The notes under the pieces: model-generated
What the model saw: only the letters and a program-made list of their open reading frames with translations
The model's database searches: none
Told to the model about the DNA's origin: nothing
Position numbers and translations under genes: made by a program
In this document: piece by piece, positions 1-5,021 of the stretch
Layout of the letters: each line of letters opens with the position of its first letter
Position numbering within the stretch: the first letter of the stretch is position 1
Assembly: GCA_009692275.1 (NCBI GenBank)
Contig: SHZL01000212.1
Span: 1-5,021 of the forward strand
Direction: 5' to 3'
From: Lysobacterales bacterium
GTDB lineage: Bacteria > Pseudomonadota > Gammaproteobacteria > Xanthomonadales > SZUA-36
Length of the DNA: 5,021 bases

Positions 1-417
1 GCCGAACGCCTGACCGCGGAGACCTACGAACTGAACCTTGCGGCAGATTCCTTTGATACGGCATTCGCCACGCTGACCTGGCACGATTTCTACACTGTCG
101 ATGCGGCTAACGGGTGGCCGGCCATTGATGTGCCTGCGCTCACAGGAAAACTTTGCGCCGCACTTAAGCCAGGAGCAGTGCTGGGGGTCATCGATCACGT
201 GGCAAACCAGGGCGCGGATCCCCATGAATCAGGCGAAAAACTGCATCGCATAGATCCCAACCGGATCAAGGCAGACCTCGAGGGCACGTGTTTTGTGTTT
301 GAAGGCGAACTGAACGTGCTGAGAAATTCAGCTGACGACCATAACCTGCCGATGTCTGATCCATCCGTGCGCGGCAAGACCGACCAGGTGATTTTCAGGT
401 TCCGTAAAAAGAGCTGA
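1..417 (+). CDS. Predicted SAM-dependent methyltransferase, COG4798-like (C-terminal part)
   Basis: The reading frame is open from the first base of the window to the TGA at 415-417, giving 138 residues with no start inside; the GTG at 130 is internal because conserved sequence continues upstream of it. Visible motifs, numbered from the window edge, are FDTAFATLTWHDFY (18-31), a Trp-Pro-x-Ile-Asp segment (39-43), ALKPGAVLGVIDH (54-66), LHRID (81-85), a DDH near 106-108 and a final RGKTDQVIFRF stretch. This pattern matches, from memory, the COG4798 family of predicted class I methyltransferases. The KPG-x-L-x-V-x-DH stretch corresponds to the later beta strands of the Rossmann-like fold; the glycine-rich SAM-binding motif I should lie to the left of the window. 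The substrate is unknown to me. The gene converges on the PDH operon and has no evident functional link to it. Family assignment is fairly sure; function is not. Confidence 0.8.
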   Translation, partial: AERLTAETYELNLAADSFDTAFATLTWHDFYTVDAANGWPAIDVPALTGKLCAALKPGAVLGVIDHVANQGADPHESGEKLHRIDPNRIKADLEGTCFVFEGELNVLRNSADDHNLPMSDPSVRGKTDQVIFRFRKKS

Positions 418-422
418 GCTTC

Positions 423-1838
423 TCACCCTCTCTTCCTGGGGATATAGAGGTCCGTTATGGTGCCCTCGAATACCTCGGCAGCCATGGCGATGCTTTCGGA
501 CAGGGTCGGGTGTGGATGGATGGTCAGGCCGACGTCGGCGGCATTACAACCCATTTCGATCGCCAGGGCGCACTCCGAAATCAAGTCACCGGCATGTGGA
601 CCAACAATTCCGGCTCCAACCAGCCTCCTGGTGGAGCTATCAAACAGCAGCTTGGTGAATCCCTCGGTGCGGTCAATGGCCACGGCCCTGCCACTGGCTG
701 CCCAGGGGAAGTGGCTTACTTCGCAGGCGACTCCAGACTTGCGGGCTTCCGTTTCGGTCAAACCGACCCAGGCCACTTCAGGGTCGGTGTAGGCAACCGA
801 AGGAATTACCCGCGCGTCAAAGAAGCTCTTCTTCCCGGCGATGACCTCGGCTGCGACCTTGCCCTCGTGGCTGGCCTTGTGTGCGAGCATGGGCTGACCT
901 ACGACATCACCAATGGCAAAGATATGCTGGACATTGCTGCGCATTTGCCGGTCCACTGCAATAAAACCCTGGTCTGAAACAGCAACCCCGGCAGCCTGTG
1001 CACCCACTGACTTGCCATTTGGGGTGCGCCCTACCGCAACCAGAACACCATCAAATGGCGCCGATGCTGGAGCACCGGGACCTTCAAACCGCGCCACCAG
1101 GGCTTCATCAGCGACATCAACCTGGGTCACCCGTGTTGCCAGGTAGATGTGTTCATAGCGCCTGGCGATGCGGCTTTGCAAGGGCTTGACCAGGTCGGGA
1201 TCAGCTCCCGGCATCAGTTGGCCGGACAATTCAACCACCGTAACCCTGCTGCCGAGTGCCGCATAAACACAGGCCATTTCCAGGCCGATAATTCCGCCAC
1301 CTATCACCAGCAGGCGTGGGGGAATGTCATCGAGTTGCAGTGCCGCAGTGGAGTCCATCAAGCGCGGGTCACCCCAGGGCAAGCCCGACAGTTCCATGGA
1401 TTGTGAACCGACCGCAATGATGGCATGGGCAAAATCCAGGGTTCGTGTTTCCCCGACCTGCCTGACCGAGATTTCGTGCGGGCCGGTAAAAGCACCCACT
1501 CCCTGAACCACCTCGATGGACCGCCTCTTCGCCAGGGCAGACAGCCCGCCGGCCATTTTGTTGACCACTCCATCTTTGTAGGCTCGCAGTTTATCGAGCT
1601 CAATGCGGGGATCGCCAAACTGAACTCCGTGGCTGGCCATGGCGGCCGCTTCATCGATGATTTGCGCCGTGTGCAGCAAGGCCTTTGAAGGTATGCAACC
1701 GACATTCAGGCAAACCCCGCCCAGCGCGGGGTAACGCTCAACCAGGGCCACTTTCAGCCCCAGGTCCGCAGCGCGAAAGGCAGCGGTGTAACCACCGGGC
1801 CCGGCACCCAATACAACCAGATCGTACGTTTGACTCAT
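423..1838 (-). CDS. lpdA: Dihydrolipoyl dehydrogenase, E3 of the pyruvate dehydrogenase complex
   Basis: This 471-residue flavoprotein reoxidises the dihydrolipoyl group of E2 and passes electrons through FAD to NAD+, in the cytoplasm. The FAD-binding Rossmann motif GAGPGG is at residues 11-16. The redox disulfide motif GGVCLNVGCIPSK carries Cys43 and Cys48. The NAD-binding motif GGGIIG is at 180-185, and a second FAD contact (FAIGDV) lies in the latter half. The C-terminal dimerisation domain carries HPHPTLSE at 441-448, where His443 and Glu448 should be the catalytic pair. All expected residues are present and the length is normal. There is no N-terminal lipoyl domain of the kind fused to E3 in some proteobacteria. 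The ATG at 1836-1838 overlaps the TGA of the upstream protease gene as ATGA, with a modest AGAGG nine bases before it. As last gene of the cluster it may also serve 2-oxoglutarate dehydrogenase or glycine cleavage, but its position makes PDH the main assignment. Confidence 0.97.
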   Translation of the reverse strand: MSQTYDLVVLGAGPGGYTAAFRAADLGLKVALVERYPALGGVCLNVGCIPSKALLHTAQIIDEAAAMASHGVQFGDPRIELDKLRAYKDGVVNKMAGGLSALAKRRSIEVVQGVGAFTGPHEISVRQVGETRTLDFAHAIIAVGSQSMELSGLPWGDPRLMDSTAALQLDDIPPRLLVIGGGIIGLEMACVYAALGSRVTVVELSGQLMPGADPDLVKPLQSRIARRYEHIYLATRVTQVDVADEALVARFEGPGAPASAPFDGVLVAVGRTPNGKSVGAQAAGVAVSDQGFIAVDRQMRSNVQHIFAIGDVVGQPMLAHKASHEGKVAAEVIAGKKSFFDARVIPSVAYTDPEVAWVGLTETEARKSGVACEVSHFPWAASGRAVAIDRTEGFTKLLFDSSTRRLVGAGIVGPHAGDLISECALAIEMGCNAADVGLTIHPHPTLSESIAMAAEVFEGTITDLYIPRKRG

Positions 1839-2371
1839 GGTTCATCGCCTCTGCGACTCGCAATTACCAGCGTATCCCCTTCCTGGACAATACTGAAATG
1901 TTGCAAGAAGCTCATACCGAGCAAAGACTCTTCTCCCAGGCCGGAAGCAATCGTTGCACTCACGTCCCGCAGCACCAGGGCGCCCACCTGCACCGTTGCC
2001 AGCCTGGTCATCCAGCCGGCCGATGGTCCCGCGGCGGTCATGACCGTCACGCCCGGGCCAAACTCCAGGCCCAGGTCACGGGCCAAATGCTCCGACACCG
2101 CCACATCGGTTGCCCCGGTATCAATCAGGAATTCGACCGGCTGCCCATTGATTTCGCCGCTAGCGCTGAAGTGGCCATTACGCTGGCGTTGCAACACGAC
2201 CATGACGCGTCCTTCCCCGTCCTGCTCCAGGCGCATTCCACCATCATTTCGCAAGGTTGCGTGGTACAGCGCCGTCAGTCCCAGCATGATGGCAACAATG
2301 GCGGCCCAATAGAGACGGCGGCTTTGACCTGGCGGTTGTTCATCCTGTTGATCAGACATGTTTGTGTGCAA
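1835..2371 (-). CDS. Membrane-anchored retropepsin-like aspartic protease (clan AA, DTGA type)
   Basis: This 178-residue protein resembles the bacterial single-domain retropepsin-like family (TIGR02281-type, clan AA). Residues 1-20 are hydrophilic and end in Arg-Arg; residues about 21-39 form one hydrophobic segment (YWAAIVAIMLGLTALYHA), probably a signal anchor that places the rest in the periplasm. The protease domain starts near 60, with NGHFSASGEINGQPVEF leading into the active site DTGAT at 84-88 (catalytic Asp84), and ends with the conserved LLGMSFL at 150-156. With only one Asp motif it should work as a homodimer, as retroviral proteases do. The substrate is unknown. The TTG at 2371 is taken as start because AAAGG lies five bases upstream; an in-frame ATG at 2357-2359 would give 174 residues but lacks a well-placed ribosome binding site. 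The gene sits 18 nt after aceF and overlaps lpdA by 4 nt, so it is embedded in the PDH operon although no role in PDH is known. Confidence 0.88.
   Translation of the reverse strand: MHTNMSDQQDEQPPGQSRRLYWAAIVAIMLGLTALYHATLRNDGGMRLEQDGEGRVMVVLQRQRNGHFSASGEINGQPVEFLIDTGATDVAVSEHLARDLGLEFGPGVTVMTAAGPSAGWMTRLATVQVGALVLRDVSATIASGLGEESLLGMSFLQHFSIVQEGDTLVIASRRGDEP
1848..1852 (-). promoter_or_regulatory. Probable ribosome binding site of lpdA, inside the protease gene
   Basis: AGAGG on the minus strand ends nine bases before the lpdA ATG and lies within the last codons of the protease gene. Together with the ATGA stop/start overlap it suggests that lpdA translation is coupled to translation of the protease gene. 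Confidence 0.45.
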
Positions 2372-2376
2372 CCAGG

Positions 2377-2381
2377 CCTTT
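2377..2381 (-). promoter_or_regulatory. Ribosome binding site deciding the protease TTG start
   Basis: AAAGG on the minus strand ends five bases before the TTG at 2371 and lies in the short gap after the aceF TAG. The ATG at 2359 would be 17 bases from it. This supports the rare TTG start, though weakly, since the first four residues are not conserved-looking. Confidence 0.45.
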
Positions 2382-2389
2382 CTGCAGAC

Positions 2390-3769
2390 CTACAGAGTGA
2401 GAAGTCTGAGGTCCTCAAGCTGGCTGCCCAGGAAGCGGGTGAACCGGGCTGCGGTTGCGCCATCGATCACCCGGTGATCGTAGGAGACGGACAGCGGCAA
2501 CATCAACCGGGGTTCAAACGACTTGCCGTTCCATACCGCCTGCATGCGCGAACGCGATACTCCCATGACTGCGACTTCAGGTGCGTTGATAATGGGTGTG
2601 AATCCCGTGCCGCCAATTCCGCCCAGGCTGGAAATGGAAAAGCATCCGCCCTGGATGTCCTGGAGCTTGAGTTTCTGTTCCCTGGCGCGGATGCTGACCT
2701 CGGCAAGTTCCTTTGCCAGGTCCATGATGCTCTTGCGGTTGCATTCCCGCAGAACGGGAACTAGCAATCCCTCGGACGTATCCACCGCGATGCCAATATT
2801 GAAGTAGCTTTTCAGGATCAGGTTTTTGCCCGATGTATCAAGCGAAGCATTGAACTGCGGGAATTTTTTCAGAGCCGCAACACTGGCTTTGATCAGAAAC
2901 ACCAGCGGAGTCAGCTTGAAACCCTGTTTTTCGGCATCCGCAGACTGAGCCTTGCGGAACGCCTCCATGTCAGTGATGTCCGCCTCGTCGTGCTGGGTCA
3001 CGTGGGGAATGCTTATCCAGTTGCGGTGCAGGTACCCCGCGGATAACTTCTGGATCCGGCTCAGGGGCTGCTCGCTGATTTCACCAAATTGTGAGAAATC
3101 CACCTTGGGTGGCGGAGGCAGCTCCAAACCGGCCGGGCTGGAGCGCTCCACCGGTGGACGTGTCATGACGGATTTTACGAATGAAGTGACATCTTCTTGC
3201 AGAATACGGCCACCGCCGCCCGTGCCTTTGACTAGCTTCAGGTCTGCGCCCAGTTCGCGCGCAAACTGCCGGACCGAGGGGCTGGCATAGGGCACCAGGG
3301 ATGGGTCCACTGCCGCATAGCCTTGTGCAATCAACCGGGAAGCAAGTGCAGCTGGATTAGCTGGAACAGCCTGGGGAATGGCTGCTTTCGATAGCGCTTC
3401 CTGCCCTGGTTCCGGCCTGGCTTCCGGTCTGATTTCCGGCCTTATTTCCGGCGCAAGCTCCGGCTGAACTTCGGGACGAACAGGAACCTGGGCAGCGCCT
3501 TCCTGCTGAGCCTCTATTTCGAGTATGGCCACCACGTCACCAGCGGAAACCTTGTCGTTCAGTTTCAGCCTCATTTCGCGAATTACACCAGCCTGTGGAC
3601 TGGGTACTTCCATGGTGGCCTTGTCGCTCTCAAGCGTCACCAGGGAGTCTTCGGCCTTTACCCGGTCACCGGCAGACACCAGCACCTCGATCACCGGGAT
3701 ATTGCTGAAGTCCCCGATATCCGGAACCTTGATTTCAATCATGGTGCTCAGTTTTGGCATTGGGCTCAC
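2390..3769 (-). CDS. aceF: Dihydrolipoamide acetyltransferase, E2 of the pyruvate dehydrogenase complex
   Basis: This 459-residue E2 takes the acetyl group made by AceE onto its lipoyl arm, transfers it to CoA, and forms the core of the complex. Domains in order: one lipoyl domain at about 10-86 with the lipoylated lysine Lys50 in LESDKATME; a flexible linker at about 88-155 with a PE tetrapeptide repeat; the peripheral subunit-binding domain at about 158-198 (YASPSVRQFARELG, then GTGGGGRILQEDV), which docks E1 or E3; a short Pro-rich linker (204-222); and the catalytic domain from about 223 (KVDFSQFGEI) to the end. The active site motif SYDHRVIDGA carries His432 and Asp436. E. coli AceF has three lipoyl domains; this one has one, hence its shorter length. 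The GTG at 3767-3769 is chosen because GGAG lies six bases upstream; in-frame ATGs at 3760 and 3742 (the latter giving MIEIKVPDIGDF) are alternatives with poorer spacing. It begins 27 nt after aceE. Confidence 0.97.
   Translation of the reverse strand: MSPMPKLSTMIEIKVPDIGDFSNIPVIEVLVSAGDRVKAEDSLVTLESDKATMEVPSPQAGVIREMRLKLNDKVSAGDVVAILEIEAQQEGAAQVPVRPEVQPELAPEIRPEIRPEARPEPGQEALSKAAIPQAVPANPAALASRLIAQGYAAVDPSLVPYASPSVRQFARELGADLKLVKGTGGGGRILQEDVTSFVKSVMTRPPVERSSPAGLELPPPPKVDFSQFGEISEQPLSRIQKLSAGYLHRNWISIPHVTQHDEADITDMEAFRKAQSADAEKQGFKLTPLVFLIKASVAALKKFPQFNASLDTSGKNLILKSYFNIGIAVDTSEGLLVPVLRECNRKSIMDLAKELAEVSIRAREQKLKLQDIQGGCFSISSLGGIGGTGFTPIINAPEVAVMGVSRSRMQAVWNGKSFEPRLMLPLSVSYDHRVIDGATAARFTRFLGSQLEDLRLLTL
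3407..3481 (-). repeat. 12-bp tandem repeat coding for a PE tetrapeptide array in the AceF linker
   Basis: Read on the minus strand, imperfect 12-bp units of the form CCGGAAnnnnnn follow each other. They encode RPEV-QPEL-APEI-RPEI-RPEA-RPEP, so Pro-Glu recurs every four residues six times (AceF residues 98-121). The central units are the most alike at DNA level (CCGGAAATAAGG and CCGGAAATCAGA). The array lies in the linker between the lipoyl and subunit-binding domains. Confidence 0.8.
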
Positions 3770-3775
3770 TGTTGG

Positions 3776-3779
3776 CTCC
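3776..3779 (-). promoter_or_regulatory. Ribosome binding site deciding the aceF GTG start
   Basis: GGAG on the minus strand ends six bases before the GTG at 3769. The next in-frame ATG (3760) would be 15 bases away, too far for this site, so the GTG start is preferred over the more conventional ATG codons downstream. Confidence 0.6.
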
Positions 3780-3796
3780 GCATCATCAGGCCGCCC

Positions 3797-5021
3797 TCAG
3801 GCGTTCGCCGGATTGATCTTGCCAGGATCAATTCCCAGCTTGCTGCGTGCTGCCAACAATTCTCCTTGCCCGACCGTGCCCTGACGATAAAGGGCGTACA
3901 AAGCTGCATAAGCGATGTTGAAGCGGTCAACCTCAAAGAACCGGCGCAATTTCTTCCGTGTGTCCGAGCGCCCGAAACCGTCTGTGCCAAGAACGATGTA
4001 ATCCGACTCCTGCAGGAAACCGCGCACCTGGTCGGCAAATCCCCGAACATAGTCTGACGCCGCAACGACCGGCCCCTTGCGCCCTGCAAAACACTGGGTA
4101 ATCCAGGGTATGCGTGGTTCCTTTTCCGGGTTAAGCCGGTTCCAGCGGGCGCATGCCACTCCGTTCCTGCGCAGTTCCGTGAAACTCGTCGCACTCCAGA
4201 TGTCGGCGACCACGCCAAAATCCTGCTCCAGGATGCTGGCAGCGGCGATGGCTTCCCGCAGGATGGCGCCGGAACCCATCAACCGCACTCTGCGCGCCCC
4301 TTCCGGACCCTGGCTCAGGAGGTAAAGGCCCTTGCGGATTCCTTCCTCGGCACCGGCCGGCATGTCCGGATGGGTGTAATTCTCATTCATCACCGTCAGG
4401 TAGTAATAGACGTCTTCTTTTTCCTGGTACATGCGCCGCAGACCGTCCTGCACAATCACCGCCACTTCGTATGCAAACGTGGGGTCATAGGAGATGCAGT
4501 TGGGCACCATGCCGGACATCATGTGACTGTTACCATCCTCGTGCTGCAACCCCTCGCCGTTCAGAGTGGTGCGGCCGGCGGTACCACCGATGAGGAAACC
4601 TTTGGCCCGCATGTCACCTGCGGCCCAGGCAAGGTCACCAATGCGCTGAAAACCAAACATTGAATAGAAAATAAAGAATGGAATCATGGGTACGCCGTTG
4701 CTGGCATAGCTGGTTGCCGCGGCAATCCAGGACGACATGGCCCCGGCCTCGGTGATTCCTTCCTGCAGAATCTGCCCCTTCTTGTCCTCCTTGTAGAACA
4801 TCAACTGGTCAGAATCCACCGGCGTATAGAGTTGGCCCACTGAAGAGTAGATTCCCAACTGCCGGAACATGCCCTCCATGCCAAAGGTCCGTGCTTCATC
4901 AGCAACGATGGGGACGATGTGGGAGGCCAGTTTCTCATCCCGCAGCAAAATAGCCAGTGTGCGGACAAACACCATGGTGCTGCTGATTTCGCGGTCGCCG
5001 GTCGTTTTGAGCAAGGACTCA
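3797..5021 (-). CDS. aceE: Pyruvate dehydrogenase E1, homodimeric type (C-terminal part)
   Basis: The frame is open through the right edge, so the gene is cut; about 407 C-terminal residues are visible where the usual AceE has close to 890. The TTG at 5014 is an internal Leu codon, not a start, since the frame continues upstream through Glu-Ser codons. AceE decarboxylates pyruvate on thiamin diphosphate and reductively acetylates the lipoyl group of AceF. Numbered from that Leu, the fragment shows DREISSTMVFVRTL (7-20), VADEARTFGMEGMFRQLGIY (37-56), QILQEGITEAGA (81-92), FGFQRIGDL (120-128), GRTTLNGEGLQHEDG (147-161) and LGTDGFGRSDTR near the C-terminus. Glu89 in GITEAGA aligns with the transketolase-family glutamate that activates the ThDP aminopyrimidine. 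These match E. coli AceE closely along the whole fragment and distinguish it from the two-chain alpha/beta E1. The ThDP-binding GDG motif and N-terminal E2-docking region are outside the window. It is the upstream gene of the visible cluster. Confidence 0.97.
   Translation of the reverse strand, partial: ESLLKTTGDREISSTMVFVRTLAILLRDEKLASHIVPIVADEARTFGMEGMFRQLGIYSSVGQLYTPVDSDQLMFYKEDKKGQILQEGITEAGAMSSWIAAATSYASNGVPMIPFFIFYSMFGFQRIGDLAWAAGDMRAKGFLIGGTAGRTTLNGEGLQHEDGNSHMMSGMVPNCISYDPTFAYEVAVIVQDGLRRMYQEKEDVYYYLTVMNENYTHPDMPAGAEEGIRKGLYLLSQGPEGARRVRLMGSGAILREAIAAASILEQDFGVVADIWSATSFTELRRNGVACARWNRLNPEKEPRIPWITQCFAGRKGPVVAASDYVRGFADQVRGFLQESDYIVLGTDGFGRSDTRKKLRRFFEVDRFNIAYAALYALYRQGTVGQGELLAARSKLGIDPGKINPANA

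Larger units (their letters stand above)
423..5021 (-). other. Pyruvate dehydrogenase operon (aceE-aceF-protease-lpdA), 5' end cut
   Basis: Four genes run in the same direction with junctions of 27 nt (aceE/aceF), 18 nt (aceF/protease) and a 4-nt ATGA overlap (protease/lpdA). No hairpin followed by a T run is visible in any junction, so cotranscription is inferred. The promoter and any regulator such as a pdhR-like gene would lie upstream of aceE, beyond the right edge. Confidence 0.88.

Noticed and set aside
130..417. The GTG at 130 as the start of a 95-residue protein.
   Set aside because: The family signatures FDTAF and HDFY lie upstream in the same open frame, so the GTG is an internal Val codon.
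400..425. Possible minus-strand terminator after lpdA: a small hairpin around GCTCAGC followed by TTTTT.
   Set aside because: The stem is only about five base pairs with a bulge and a three-base loop, and it lies within the methyltransferase 3' end; too weak to annotate.
1685..2764. A 359-codon open frame on the plus strand, antisense to the lpdA start, the protease gene and the end of aceF.
   Set aside because: It crosses three well-supported genes, its product is rich in His, Gln and Arg with no recognisable domain, and it fits a shadow frame created by the codon bias of the true genes.
3766..4218. A 150-codon minus-strand frame overlapping the end of aceE and the aceF start.
   Set aside because: It lies in another frame of clearly conserved aceE sequence; the product has no recognisable features and no good ribosome binding site.
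3797..5014. The TTG at 5014 as the start of a short aceE-like gene.
   Set aside because: The frame stays open to the window edge, and the visible part aligns with the C-terminal half of AceE, so this is a gene cut by the window, not a short gene.

Overview
The window holds the 3' part of a pyruvate dehydrogenase (PDH) operon on the minus strand, facing the tail of an unrelated methyltransferase gene on the plus strand. The E1 is the single-chain, homodimeric AceE type and the E2 is an acetyltransferase that resembles Escherichia coli AceF through its whole catalytic domain. Together with moderately GC-rich coding sequence, this points to a Gammaproteobacterium or close relative within Pseudomonadota. 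Genus or species cannot be told from the sequence alone.

Layout from left to right: (1) positions 1-417, plus strand, the C-terminal 138 residues of a COG4798-like predicted SAM-dependent methyltransferase that starts outside the window; (2) a 5-nt gap between convergent stop codons, with no convincing terminator; (3) 423-1838, minus strand, lpdA (E3, dihydrolipoyl dehydrogenase); (4) 1835-2371, minus strand, a small membrane-anchored retropepsin-like aspartic protease whose stop overlaps the lpdA start by 4 nt; (5) 2390-3769, minus strand, aceF (E2) with one lipoyl domain; (6) 3797 to the right edge, minus strand, the C-terminal part of aceE (E1), whose start lies beyond the window.

Transcription of the PDH cluster runs right to left: aceE, aceF, protease gene, lpdA. 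Gaps are 27 nt, 18 nt and a 4-nt overlap, so the four genes are very probably cotranscribed and partly translationally coupled. AceE decarboxylates pyruvate on ThDP and acetylates the lipoyl group of AceF; AceF passes the acetyl group to CoA; Lpd reoxidises dihydrolipoamide and reduces NAD+. The protease is the one member with no known part in this reaction, and its position inside the operon is the most notable point of the window.

No RNA gene, mobile element, CRISPR array or long non-coding stretch is present; essentially every base is coding. The operon promoter and any PdhR-type operator would be upstream of aceE, outside the window. No clearly new system was found.
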